Assembly (NCBI GenBank): GCA_028023455.1 | Contig: JAQFVV010006199.1 | Location: forward strand, 1,860,001 to 1,924,000 | Source of the DNA: Epiperipatus broadwayi | Taxonomy: Eukaryota > Onychophora > Udeonychophora > Euonychophora > Peripatidae | Reading direction: 5' to 3' | DNA length: 64,000 nucleotides | In this document: positions 11,098 through 23,777 of the stretch, one piece after another | Layout: each line of letters opens with the position of its first letter | How positions within the stretch are numbered: the first letter of the stretch is position 1 | Translations under genes and position numbers: made by a program | The notes under the pieces: generated by a model | The model's database searches: none | What the model saw: only the letters and a program-made list of their open reading frames with translations | What the model was told of the DNA's origin: nothing

Positions 11098-12518
11098 CAG
11101 GCTGTCAGATTGCTCCATGGAGAACTTTAGAAATTTTGCTGTTGCCTGTTGTGATTTTATTATATGAATTCGATGGAGTCTACCATGCTTGGCTAGGCAA
11201 ATAAATAACTTTGTCTACCGCCGAGGGTTCCTCAATACCAGAAAAATGCCGTAGTATTTACTCAATCGTCATCTGAACTCTGTGCCGTGTCTGGAGGACT
11301 TTTTGTGAAACCATGCTACCGATTTCCACTTTCCTTGTCCGGACAAACACATCTCATCAGACGGATCAAGCTACGCCCGTCGATGGAACATGACCAAGGA
11401 ATAAGGACGGTAATCATATCTCTCCTCATGAACTATTTATTATGCTACCCTTTTTGTCCATACTTTTTATAATTGCTTCCTTGAATCTTTATGAAATGTG
11501 TGCTTAATGATATTTATAATGTAACTATTTTTATTAGACTAGTTAGATATATGTATATGTGATCATCTATCTAGATATTTAACCCCTTTTTCTTCGCTAT
11601 TCTTCATTACTCCCATGTGTAAATATTTTAATTCTATGGCGGTTAAGTTTATTAGTTAATTGTTCATTAAAAATCCCTTTCCAGTTTTATTCATACTTGT
11701 AAAATTTAGTACGAGTAAGTTTTTTTTTTTTTTGTTTGCCAACTTGATCTCCTCGATAACGCTTCTTTTGTCCGCCATTAGCTTCTTACATATGTCAGAT
11801 TTAGCGATATACATCTTAAATGATTTTAAACTCTGTTTTAGTGCAAAGCAATTAGAAACTGCTTTGCGAAAGATTTTTATTATTGCACTTTATCGAGCAG
11901 ATTCGAGTTGACAATGTTTAATAAAACTGGGAAGGAAAGATTTAGACCGCAAGCATATTAATCGGGTTTTCATTGTCTCATTAGTTATTCATAAATTTCG
12001 GGGAATAGCGAAGGCCATTAAATTATTAATAATATTTCAAATGTCATTTATTAAAGATATTTATTTAACTAAAAAGCTTGAGTTTGCTAGTTATCTTTCA
12101 ATGCTTTGTTTTACTTTTAAATGATCCAGGCACGCAGAACACATATTTCTAAGTATTTTTGCACATTTAACTATTTTAGCTCCGTAGGTGGTTCTGTCCA
12201 TGTCTCCCGCTGATGCTAAGCTCGTGGCTCGGGAGGAAAATATCTATGCGTGTCTCAGATAGTGTTGTTCGGTTCGTGATAGCTTCGAGACTAGACGAAT
12301 AGGGCAGAGGTCATAGTATTCTTGGTTTAATATCTCGCATATGGGTGGCCTCGAGGTACTTTTGCCTAGTATTCGAACTGGGTTAAATCAACATACATCA
12401 TCTGACTGTCACAATATTTTTAATTTTAAAATAATATTGATATTTTAAAAGTTTAAAACAATTTAAATTAGAATAGTGTGATTGAAAACAAAATCATGAT
12501 AAGTTATAATATGTTGTG

Positions 12519-13470
12519 AATATATAGATATATGTGTTCAATTAAATATTTTTATGAAATTTTAATTTGATAAAAAATGGAAATAAAGACATATTTATAT
12601 TAACAGGGACAATTTTATCTTTTGGTGGTGCCAGGAAATCATCAAATACTGATTGACAATCCTGTAGCTAAACAAGTTTTTTCTATTAATCTATATAATA
12701 TTTTTCTTTATTTGGGTTTTAGTGCAATAAAAAGGGTCCTCTTTTACTTGAAACCTAAGTTGTTATAAGGATTTAAAGCCAGAATACTACTTTCATAGGT
12801 ATGAGAATAGAGAACATTTAACATCTTCCTTGACATCCTGCAAATAATAATTAATTTTTTTCAAACAGTTATATATGTTGAATTAAATATTTTCATGTGT
12901 TTTTAATCTGATAAAGAATGTGAATAAAGAGATTATGTCCATGTAAGCAGAGATAATTTTACCTTTTGATATTGCTAGGAAACTATCAGTCACTAATTAA
13001 TAATCCTGAGGTTTGAAACAAGTTTCTTTTCCATTAACTTACATAATAGCTCTTTTGTTTTGAGGTTTGATGAAATAAAATATGTTATTTCTGTTTACAT
13101 AGATATATTTTATTTATTTCCATGAAAAGATTTAATTCAACCTATATAATTCTGAAAAAAATTAATTGTTATTTGTAGGATATCAAAGATGTTAGTCTTC
13201 TGCACTCTCACTCTTATAAAAAATAGATAACTGGGTTTAAATTGTCATAACAACTTAAGTTGAAAGTAAAAGAGAACCCCTTTTATTTCACTAAAACCCA
13301 AAATAAAAGTTATTATGTAGTTTAATAGACAAACTTATTTAATTTCAGGATTGTCAATTAGTTATTAATGGTTTCCTGGCAACATTAAAAAGTAGAGTTA
13401 TCTCTGTTTATATGAATATAATTATAATCTCTTTATTTCTATTCTTTACATATATAACATTTTTAGATTT
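12519..13470. repeat. cluster of one ~340-bp repeat family: two direct copies and one inverted copy
   Basis: Copy 1 (about 12519-12860) and partial copy 2 (about 12866-13085) are in the same orientation and share blocks such as TTGAATTAAATATTTTCATG. Copy 3 (about 13100-13470) is reverse-complemented. It matches copy 1 in CAGGAAAC, GACAATCCTG, TTTTGGGTTTTAGTG and TAAGTTGTTAT. Copies 1 and 3 can therefore pair as a large imperfect hairpin. The family was not recognised, and no coding frame is visible. Confidence 0.75.
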
Positions 13471-13703
13471 TTAATTTTTTTGAAAAATCACATAAATGAT
13501 GTATAAGTAAGTAATAAATAATAAACATATATTTATATGTATGTATATTGTAACAGTTTTCATTATATTTAATATTTAATTTCTACTACTACCTCAAGCA
13601 AGAAGCAAATACAGACTAAATTAGCTCTCAAGTTTGTATTCCTGACTGAACCCTGGAGATTATAATACATACATATTACTCCAATGTTATTTTTCCTGAT
13701 CAG

Positions 13704-13777
13704 ATGCCCCTCGACTGCTGGATGAAAACATTCTTGAGACTGCTTTATTAGACACCCAGCACTTGGAATATTTATAA
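13704..13777 (+). CDS. candidate 3'-terminal coding exon (unidentified)
   Basis: A pyrimidine-rich run ending in CAG (13690-13703) precedes an open stretch that would encode ARLLDENILETALLDTQH-like residues: the frame reads from GCC CCT CGA to LDTQHLEYL and stops at TAA 13775-13777. The stretch is richer in G+C than its surroundings. It could be the last exon of a plus-strand gene, or chance in a repeat-rich region. No upstream exon was found and the protein is not recognised. Confidence 0.22.
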
Positions 13778-14319
13778 ATTTTGAAGATTACCACCGATAA
13801 TAGCCGAGTATATGAGTATACAGCCTCCCTCCCCTTTTTGTTTATATCACATTTTCATTTCTTTAGAATATCTTTCCCCTTTTCTTTATTAAAAATTAAC
13901 CTACTCAATTTTACTAACCTAGATTTAATTTAATACTATTATTTGTTCACCTGGTGAAAGAAAATCAAGAAAGACAACTAATTTAGCAGTAATAATGTTT
14001 AATACAAAAGAATAAAAAAAATAATCAAGTTAAATGATATAATAAATTGACACATCTAAAATACAAAAAAAAAAATCTATAAACATGGAAACATATAATA
14101 AACTTCTGAACGGATAATTGATAAAAGTCTGATAAAAGAGTAATTGTTCCCTTTCTTAAAATAGCTACTTTAGAAACAGTTCTTTCTTCTTCTTTTTTTT
14201 TTTTTTTTAAAAATATTGTGCACTCTAATTTATTCTCAGTTTGGTTTTCTAATATGAAATTAATCAATACATGCATGTATGAAAATAGCAAATTGTTTAC
14301 CTAGGATTTCTTTTGAGTG

Positions 14320-14610
14320 CTCTGTAGACTGTCCTGTGGGACGCAACCCACTTCTTTTGCAGAGACAGTTGATCCTGTAATAAACTCTCCGGCTGGCTGG
14401 GTTATTCTTGGTATTATTTATTGCATTTGGTTTAGTTTCCTTCTTTCTTGCTTTCAGATTTCTTAGTTGTATTTATTCTTTCTTTTCCAGGCATAGTACA
14501 GTCAGGAATGGCAATCTACTTAGCAGGCAAGGTGGCAGATATTCATCCCTGGGTGAGTTCAAAGTCAGGTGGGCAATGACCGAGAAAACACCCATTTAAG
14601 GCCACTAGCC
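14320..14610 (+). CDS. candidate internal exon (14491-14552) in a GC-richer island
   Basis: A strong acceptor-like sequence (TTCTTTCTTTTCCAG, ending at 14490) precedes 62 nt, followed by GTGAGT at 14553. One frame through these 62 nt reads IVQSGMAIYLAGKVADIHPW with no stop, looking like part of a membrane protein. The island also contains GTGGG-ACGCAA-CCCAC (14336-14351) and an AATAAA-like site near 14380, which could instead point to an LTR or other repeat. I do not recognise the peptide and found no partner exons. A repeat origin remains quite possible. Confidence 0.25.
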
Positions 14611-16500
14611 ATGTATCTCCAAAGACATATACATGCTAATATTAATTTTATTCATGACTGTAGGTCTCACACGTTCTCAGTTCCTTTGCGCAGTATGATA
14701 ACAGAAAATTGTATATTTAATCTTGATCTGCCTTATTTATAGATTTGCCCAACGTTACTAATTAACAACAGATCTTTTCGCACCTTTATATGTTTATCTT
14801 ATATAGATTTACAAAGGAATTTTTATACAAGTTTTACATTTTTTTTTCCATAAAATTTTATACACTTTCAAATTTTCCTTTCAATTTATTTATTTATAAT
14901 ATCTAATGTTTTAACTATAATAAGTTTCACAAACTTTTGATTTGCTTTATATATATATATGTAATTTTATTAAAGAGAAAAAGAGATGCATTTTGTTATA
15001 TACCCCCTTCCCCCTTTCTATATTTTCCTCTTTCTTTTTTTAAAAAAAAAAAGTCATTGTAACCTTTCTATGATTTAACTAAACATTAATCTTTTTATGA
15101 GTTTAATTTCTTTCTTTTTTTATTTTTAAAATACTCTTAATGTCACTTTGCGTTTCACCTTTTTACCTTTTAACAAAATTTTAGCTAATTATTACGCTAA
15201 CTTTTCCTACTCTTTCAATGTAGGTTTATTTCTGCATTTTTTTTCATTAATACTCGACTAATAAATATATACATGTGTGACACAATTGCATGTAGTCGGC
15301 ACAATATAGTTATATCAAAATAAGATTATTATTTGTCTGTGCAAAAATAATGTAATGCAATTAAGTTTATAGTTCTGAAAAAGACTGCTAGACAGTCAAA
15401 ACTATAAGATAATTAAATTGAATAAATCTCTGTGAAGAGTGCAAAAAAGAAATAAATTTTAGATTTTTTTTTTATATGAGCAATATGAGAAGAACAAAAA
15501 GGATATTGAACATCTTGAAAAGGTAATATAGCATTATAAAATGCCAATAATAATTTTGTCATTTCCTATAGTTTTCCTATTTTTGTGGACTATCTTTTTA
15601 TTTAAAATATTTGGAATTTCAAAAAATGTCATAATTGTAATAGCTATCTTTGTTTTTAATATCATTATTATATAGTTGTTTACATAATTCTTCTGCACAC
15701 TTTTTAATGTCATTCTTCGTTTTAGTAATAGTACTATCTTTTCTTCTCATTAATAAAACATCTTTCCTTTCAGTACTAAAATATTTTATATTTTTGAAAT
15801 TTTTGTTCTCTATACAGTTTTCTTTAAATTCTTACATAATTATATTTTTTTATATTAACAATAAATCATTCATGCCATATAAATATATTTTTTTAATATT
15901 GTTATATTCTTTTCTTTATATATTGAGGATCTTAGTTTTAGGTATAATATCATTTATATACTTATTGATCTCATTCATGTCTGAACTATTTTCAGAATCT
16001 GGTAATATTTTAAAACAATTTTCAATTTTAATTTCAATTCAGAAATGAGTTTGTTATTTATTGAAAAAAGTCTTTTAAGTTTATGTTTGAGGCAGAACAA
16101 CAGGGAAGCTTTGTAATGTCCATTTCATACATTTTTATTACATTCATTAGTACATGATATACATAGATAAAGTTTTTCATTAATGAACATATATGAGCCA
16201 GTAAAGAGACTTTATTGAATTTTATTCATGAGTCTTTCTTTTCAGGTTCATGAAATCTCTTAGGTGGGTTTTTTTTAAAAGCAAGATAAATGAGGTCATG
16301 TGTGTGTGAATTTTTATTTTTTCTTATACTCATGACAACTGAAAATAAGTGATTTCCTATATTTTGTTACTAGGAAAATCATAATGCAAGAAAATATCTA
16401 AGATTATGAAAATACAATTTAATAAATTGAAAACTTTATTTGAAAATGTATAAGCACATTTAAAATCATTCATTCATTTGATAATTGGAAGTTGAAACTT
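14611..16500. other. A+T-rich stretch with one T-rich open frame
   Basis: A 132-codon plus frame at 15650-16048 is almost entirely Phe/Leu/Ile/Ser/Tyr. The strand is strongly T-rich there, which removes TAA/TAG/TGA by composition alone. I do not call it a gene. Nothing else is recognised. Confidence 0.45.
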
Positions 16501-19500
16501 AATTTATAAATTGATGGGTCTTTTGTTAATGGTCATTGCACTTGCCTTCTATACTCATAATCTAGGTTTTAAATGTAATTCATCAGATGAACTGTGATAT
16601 TTTTTTAGGTCACAAACAGGTTTGTGATTTGTTTTCAGATTTACAAAATTGTGATAATTGGTAAACATGTATCTAACCACTTTTATCTAGAAAATAAAAG
16701 ATCTCAAACTAATTCAGTTGGTTAGATGTGCTAATTTTTGAAATAAAAAAATACAATTATAATAGGATGAGGCCCTAACTGTGCTAGTGCTCTTATGGGC
16801 ACTAAGGATATGGTTGTCTTTACCTTTGTAGGAACTGAGATATTCTCATATTATAAATAAAAAAAAAGGAAAGAAAATCTATTGAAACAAATCTTAATTT
16901 GTGTGTGATTTAAGAAACAAAACTTTTTCTTTTTAAAATCTAACTACATTATTTATTTTTCTATTTTATTATTATCAATGAAATATTGTCAGTTTTTTAG
17001 TTTTTGGAATAGATAAAAGTATCTCCTCATTACTTATTCCTATCTTCTCACTTAAAATAACTTAAGAAAAAGACATGAAAGGAAAATGTTTCCTCTCATT
17101 TAAGTTAGAAAAATCTGTTTCTTTAATTGTATTAATACTGAAGAAAAAGTGACCACTGAATTCTAATGTCAAAGAAGCAAAGCAAAGTGCTTGAAGATTA
17201 TTGGCCATTGACTTGACATTTCTAAGATGTCTATTTTTTTCTGTGAAAATATTGATTTATTATAAAATTTGATGTGACAAAGAATGCTGTTAAAAGCAAC
17301 ACTCCCCCCCCCCCACACACACTTTTCAGTATTATTCTGTTATCCAAGTTACACTTTAGAAGATTTGTTCAGTAACTTAAAAAAAAATGTGTTTAGAATA
17401 ATAGTTCAGTTTTCATAATATTCTTTTAAAGAAAAAAAAATTGGAAAGTATAATGATGAAAATTATGTTTTTACCATAAACATTTACCCTAATGTGCATA
17501 TATGAATATTTATATAACTTTTCTGAAGACATTCTAGTGTAGTGGTTAGTATATTTTCCTGCTATATCTACAACTTGAGGTTTGAAAATGAATGAAAATG
17601 TGCTTTTTAAAATTTTTTCTTATATAATTGAAAATTTTCAAGTAAGCATAAAACTTATTCATTTAATTAACTGAATAGTAAGTAGTCTATTAACTATCCA
17701 TTTATTTTGTTTGGGAAATGGATATATTCCTATTTTTATTCAGGGAGCAAAACAAAAAAAAAAGAAAGTGTATATATATACTGGCAAGCACATTTATTGA
17801 CTGAAGATTTTATTGAATTAAGAAATAGAAAAGTATTTGAATACTAATGATAGTTCAACACTGATTTTTTATTTTATAAAAATTATGAGAATTTTCTGTC
17901 AGAAATTTAATTATTAATTTTTACATTGATCAAATAAAAATTAGATAGTTAATTATTTATTTCAATTGAATTTTAATATAAATAGAAAACTTAGTTATAA
18001 TTAATTTCAATCTTCTTTGAATGCAGTAGTTACTGACTTATGCAATTACATCTTTATTCTGAATAACAAAACTAACAAAATTTTAGACAAAAGGGGTAAA
18101 CATTTATAATGAATTTCAGTGATAAAAAAATTAAACTACTTTGAAAATCTTAATTTAAAAAAATTAGTTTAAATTTTCATATGACAACTATGATTTTTCT
18201 CCATAGTATGTGATAATGTTATCATGCTTATCTATCGTTAACACTATTCTACCAATTTTGCATTTATTTGATGGTAAAAAACAAACTAAAATAATATTGA
18301 TTTATTAATTTTAAAAAAATTCTCAAGATGTCAGTATCACAGAAATATTTTTTTATAGGAGCAACAGACAGCAAGACTCTGGCTCCAATGTTGCTTATTG
18401 GTAGTTTTTAATTCTTTCTGTGAGTGTTTGTGAGAGCTTTCAAGTCTATTTATTCTTCTGTTTGATTTCAAAAATGAAAACATATTTTTCATAGCTTATT
18501 TATATATTTATCATTATTTTTCACAAAATATTTGTTTATTTATTTTTTAGAAGAATAATGTGTTTAGAAACAGATTTTTTTTTGGAAAATATTTATTTTT
18601 GGAAGACAAGTCAAGTGAAATCAATAACATATGGCAGCAATTTGTAATTGGCTGATGAAATACATTCATATTGACTATAACTGATTTATTTTTGTCATTT
18701 TTTAAAAAAGTTATAAATAGGATTTTTAATTTTAAATAAAAGTTCATTAGCTTTAAGTAATCTGAATAATAGTTTGTTTGGGCTTTATTAATTAAGAAAA
18801 CAATTTTGATTTTTTAAATTTAAAAGTTTTATTAGTGATTGTTGTAATCACTAATAAGAAAAAAATATTGTTCTTATCAATCTTATTACATATTTCATTT
18901 TAATATTCTTTTTCTTATATTTGTAAAGCTGTAATAATATTTTTAAGAATAATTTTCATTTGTAAATATATATTTTTAACAATGATTCAAAATTTCAAAT
19001 ATAATAAAGAATAAAGATAATTTTTGGAAAATAATTAATTGGGATATTACTTCAAACTAAGGATTCTCTAAAAAACAATTGAAGGAGTCAGTGATAATTA
19101 ATGAGTAAACATTTTACTAAATGTATTATTAATTAGAATACTAATTTGTTTTTTAACTTATAGTTTTAAAAATGTTATTGAATATGATAGCCGCATTAAT
19201 AATATATACAATTTGTTAGAATTAAAATAAAGCAAAAAAAAGATTTTTACTTTAGTAATATACATTTTTATTTTATTTTTTACATTTCTTATGTTTTATA
19301 TGATCTTATTGTTTATTTTTTTAAATTGCTTAAATTTAATTTTTTTTTATTCTGCTGCAAAAGTAACATTTTATTTTAAAACAATAATAAATATTAATCT
19401 ATTGTTTTAACATCATATTTAAATAAAAAATAAAGGTAGTAAAAAATATAATTTATATTTTCTAATTTATTTATTAATACATTTTATTCAAATTCAATGT

Positions 19501-20728
19501 TTTTTTAAATTATGTAATAAATAAGCCTTTTTTTTTGGCAAGAATATTTACAATTTATGATAGGAGAAATGTTGCATTACAATTCTATTATTACAAATGC
19601 AATATACACATTTCAAAACTGATTTTGAATGTAGTTTATTATTGAATGCATCAAAGTTGTTGTTGTTTTTTTTTTGGGGGGAGGGGGGATGAGGTTAATT
19701 ACATAATAAAATCAAAGTTTTATAATTTTTTTGGTATGAAAATTGCCATTTTATCTTACAAAAAGATCATTACTTTTATGATGCAAGTATTCTATTACAC
19801 CAGTATTACAAAATGGCTATCATTTAATAAGTGGCAGATATTTTGAAAGATAACATTTTTGTAAATAATTGCCCCCCCCCCCATAATAAGTACAAAGTGA
19901 TGATGATCATTATGACAAGTTCTTGCACAAAATGTTGTCATATAAAGGGATATCTTTACAATGCATTCTATTAAGCTGTGTTTTAGTCTACCTCATTTTT
20001 GTGCAATGGTAGAATGATTTTTTTTTTTGAGAATTAAAGAATCTTGGATGAAGTTCAATATATCATTTTCAATGCTTGGTCATCACATGCTTGTTAATTT
20101 ATTAATGCTTTTCCATATGAAATTGGTAAACTCAAGTTTTGCACAAATAAAAATCATATCTATATATATAAAATATCTGTATTTTAAAAAATCATGATAT
20201 ACAGTGAGATGAGTTGCACACAGTGAACAGATTATATGGTGAACACTTTGTTTCACTGAACTAAAATATATATAATGGAGTTAAGTTTTAAATTACGCTG
20301 TACACAAAATAGTCAATAATGAAGGTAAATAAATATTATAACTGTCAGCAGTGAAAATACACTGTACTTATTATTTTTTTAAATTATTTAGTCATATATA
20401 TATAATAGTTTTATTATCAGAGTTAGACAACTAATTAAACAAAAAATTATAAAACTATCAACGAATGCAAATATTACAATGAATGTCATTGATGATATAA
20501 GATGTGTGTATGCAAAACATTTCAGGATATTTTCAAAAAGTATTAGAAAATTAATATAAGTTTGTTTACACTTTTCAAATACTGATTTTATTTTGCATTA
20601 TGAGATACAGAATAGTTTTAATATAGTGTCAAGAAAAAAAATACAAACTACTTTATTTTAAATTTTAATTGATTCCTAATGTAATATATTTGTTTTAACA
20701 GTCTTAAATCTGATAATAGTTATAATTT
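16501..20728. other. A+T-rich stretch without genes
   Basis: No gene is supported. Pure C runs of 11 occur at 17304-17314 and 19872-19882, the first followed by (AC)n. A weak tRNA-like fragment lies at 17531-17600 (separate entry). A (TA)n tract spans 20729-20773. Confidence 0.45.
17531..17600 (+). repeat. degenerate tRNA-like SINE fragment
   Basis: TAGTGTAGTGGTTAGTATA resembles a pol III A box of a Glu/Asp-type tRNA head. GAGGTTTGAAAATG, 42 nt later, is a decayed B box. No tail or target duplication is visible. Confidence 0.35.
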
Positions 20729-20740
20729 TATATATATATA

Positions 20741-20771
<31 letters not shown>

Positions 20772-20775
<4 letters not shown>

Positions 20776-21244
20776 GGCTTGAACTCAGACTTTTGTGTTT
20801 GCCAAAGATATCCATTCTATCTTATTATCTCCCACACATATATACAATCAGTGCTCAGTTTAAATTAAGATAGCAAATCTTTCAAACTTTAATGGACAAG
20901 CTTCAATCTTCTCGAGCCTTCAACTCTTCAGCCATCCATATCAGGATTTGAGCACTCCATTTTCAGATTTTCAATGTTATTGATGGCTGAAGACTTGGAG
21001 GGTGGAGAAGATTGAAGTTTGTTCATTAAAGTTTGAAGATTTGCTATTTTAATATAAACTGAGCACTGATTGTATATATGTGTGGGAGATGGTGATCTGG
21101 ACCAAATGATGAGTGATGGTTCAGCACAAAATACATGTAATGGAAGTAATTTATCTTTTTCACATGTATGTGGCCATGTGCATCGGTTGTATAAGATAGA
21201 GTGGATAGCTGTAGAGAACTTGAAAGTCTGAGTTCAAGTCCTAT
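20772..21244. mobile_element. foldback element, family 1, short copy (~473 bp)
   Basis: The outer ends are inverted: GGGCTTGAACTCAGACTTT at the left and AAAGTCTGAGTTCAAGTCC at the right. Inner blocks pair as well, for example AATCAGTGCTCAGTTTA against TAAACTGAGCACTGATT, and ACTTTAATGGACAAGCTTCA against its near-complement. The right arm reads as a tRNA-like head on the plus strand (B-box-like GAGTTCAAGTCC). The left arm reads the same on the minus strand, so both B boxes lie at the outer edges. No transposase is present. The same family occurs at 49980-50808, with a fragment at 831. Confidence 0.8.
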
Positions 21245-23774
21245 CTAATTACAGTAAATTTAGTATAGATATACATGTATTGAAATATATATATATCAAG
21301 GTCACTGCTACTGAGGACTATAATCAAGCAATAATATTTAATCATCATTTATTATATTTATATTTATTTGTTTGATTTATCTTTGGTAGCACCCCTTCCC
21401 CCATAAAGTAATCGAGGGAAAAAAAAAGCCTTACACAACAGTTTTTCCAATTATTAGATAGTAAGGACTTTGATTTTTTTATTATCAGTAGGATTGAATA
21501 GTTATCTGAGATGGCTGCAGCTGGCTATCTGAAAAAAAAAAAATCTTAAGACTGATTGGAATTTGAAATGCTTCCATTTTTTCTGGCAAAGATTTGAATC
21601 CAGATCCAGGGCATATCAAATTGATGTACTACCTTTATAATAGAAGTTGTTGTTGCATTATTTGTAAAGACAGTTGATTATGAGGTCTAGTAATATCCAA
21701 ATTCAATTGTCATACAGCAATTTTTAATATTAGGACTAAATTTTCACAAACATACCATGTGTTCTTTGGAATTTTTACCTCATCAATAAAGTATCCCAAT
21801 TTAGAGTTGACTGACCAAAGTTTTATAGAAAAGTAATAGCCTACATAAAATAGTATTTGAAAATATATTACCATTAAGCATCACATGATCACATTGTGGC
21901 AATACCGTATGGAGAGTTTTGATCTGTTTATCAAAATATATTAATTATTAAACCTATATTTTATCAGATATATTTATAAAGGCAAATGATTGAATCTAAA
22001 ACATTATCAATTTGTTATAAATAAAATTAAATAAAAGCTCTTTGCAACAACAGAGCTTGTATGACAATTTTTTTAATAAGTCTATGAAGCTACTTTTCCT
22101 CTTATTAAAATTACTTTTTGCAGTTACATTGAGGTTGTGTTTTTATATATATACAATAATTAACCCATATTTTTATTGGAAATATTTAATTCCAATAAAA
22201 GTAAACAGAATATTAGAAGTAAAATTCCATTGTCATTAGTTTGATATACATCTATCACAGTTTTTTAAAAACATAAAAACATATATTGAATTTTAAACAA
22301 TAATTTAAATATTTCTAATCTTTAAAAATGAAAATAAAAAGTTTTTTCTAATTAAAAGTAAAAGGGTGTTTAAGTTTATTTCAGTAAAATGAATTATAAA
22401 TACATTGCTATTCTATACAATGAAACAGAATAAAAGTTGTATATTTATTATTTCAAATCTTGAATGCACAGCTAATTGAGAATATAAAAAAACTTTTCCA
22501 GATTTTTATTTTAAAGAATAGAAATCAGTAAAATCCAGCAGTTATTAATATTATGAGTAGATATGTTATCCACAATTCAGAAAACATTTCTAACTATTGA
22601 ACAAGTATTTTCATGCCAAAGCCATATTAAATTTTTATTTAAAAAATCTTTCAGAAAGTTGGAAAAGTGTGGTACTTTCTATATAATTATTATAATTAAA
22701 ATGTACTTAATTGTTTTCAGTTGATCTTTTTTAAAAAAAAAAAAAATACAATGAATATTTAAATAAATTATACTACTGAATAAAAGTATTTGTCAGTAAT
22801 TATTAAAAAAACATGTATTTTTTTATTTAAAATTTTATATTGCAAACAGTTAAACATAATTTATTTAAATATGTATAAATAATTTTAGTTTTGGGTTAAA
22901 CAAAGTACAAGTCATAATATATATATATTACAATTTAATTATATATATATAATCTAAAGAAGTACAAAGTTTTAAGCATAAGTATAAAATGGTCTTCATT
23001 AAAATGGTTCTAAACCCACTTTACATTTCTAAACTATCTATGTTAGCAGGAGTAATTATCTGGCATGGCACAGTTTTGTTATATTATCCTTTTCCAGAAC
23101 TGTGAACAGCCAATGGAAAAAAAATAAAAATCTGTGATCATGAAATATATGAGAATAAGGATAAATTTTTTCGGGAATTATTGTAACAATATTTAATTAT
23201 GTGTATATTAACTTTTGCTATCAATAAATAATGTTTTTTGACTGAGTCTATTTATAGTAATTAATATATTTACAACAGTTAAAAAACTTCATCACCCTTA
23301 TCACTATTACAAATGCCTAGTTATTGCAAATAACAAGCAAATTGGAAGAATGTCATGGCTTATTCCAACAAATTTAAAACTTCCTACTACATTGACTTGC
23401 CTCATAAAATATTTAACATTATTTATCACCAGAAACTTCCTGCTTTGAGCTAAAATATGTCTGAATACTTCTACAATCAGTGGACAAAGTATATTACTAT
23501 CAGAATAATTCCAATCTACTGCATTATTTTTCTGACCATACTTCAGCAATCTTGCTTCTATAATTTCTCAACAAATGAATCTGTCTTTCTTAATGTAAAC
23601 AATCAAATTTACAGATGTAATTATATGATTGTCTTGTTTATGTCATTGACAATTTACTTACATTATTGTTGTTTCATAGTCAACCATATTATCTATGAAG
23701 CAGATCTAGAGAGCTCTATATTATGAACAAATCCGTTATTGAAAGTAAGCTTAAGATGAGTTCCCAAAAATTCA
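21245..23774. other. A+T-rich stretch without supported genes
   Basis: A short family-2 foldback fragment lies at 21873-21930 (motifs CATCACATGATCAC and GTATGGAGAGTTTT). Opposed 80- and 89-codon frames at 23307-23549 (minus) and 23457-23726 (plus) overlap each other. Their lengths are not remarkable for this composition, and neither is recognised. Confidence 0.45.
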
Positions 23775-23777
23775 TAC

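Larger units (their letters stand above)
10810..12413 (+). mobile_element. LTR B, diverged Ty3/gypsy-type long terminal repeat
   Basis: It starts TGTTACTTTGAAAC and ends TCTGACTGTCACA, matching the ends of LTRs A and C. A TATA box (TATAAATA, 10893-10900) is followed 27 nt later by a TCAG initiator-like site inside a six-copy array (separate entry). About 200 bp before the 3' end is TCTCCCGCTG, at the same relative place as TCTCCCTG in LTRs A and C. Length is about 1.6 kb, longer than A and C partly because of the array. No primer-binding site follows, so it is either a solo LTR or the 3' LTR of an eroded element. The 5' boundary is less certain than the 3' one. Confidence 0.5.

Noticed and set aside
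11186-12413. Reading LTR B (and A, C) as minus-strand LTRs with a primer-binding site near 11171-11185
   Set aside because: The plus orientation explains more: shared TGTTA starts, TATA/initiator spacing in B and C, and AATAAA sites downstream in C.
15650-16048. 132-codon open frame with several hydrophobic stretches
   Set aside because: The plus strand is strongly T-rich here, so stops are rare and Phe/Leu/Ile/Ser dominate by composition. No splice or family signal.
16505-16595. tRNA-like fragment, also near 21585-21645 and 43100-43165
   Set aside because: Only loose A/B-box resemblance with no tail or flanking duplication. Too weak to annotate.
23307-23726. Overlapping 80- and 89-codon frames on opposite strands
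   Set aside because: Length is within chance for a 64-kb A/T-rich sequence, and neither is recognised.
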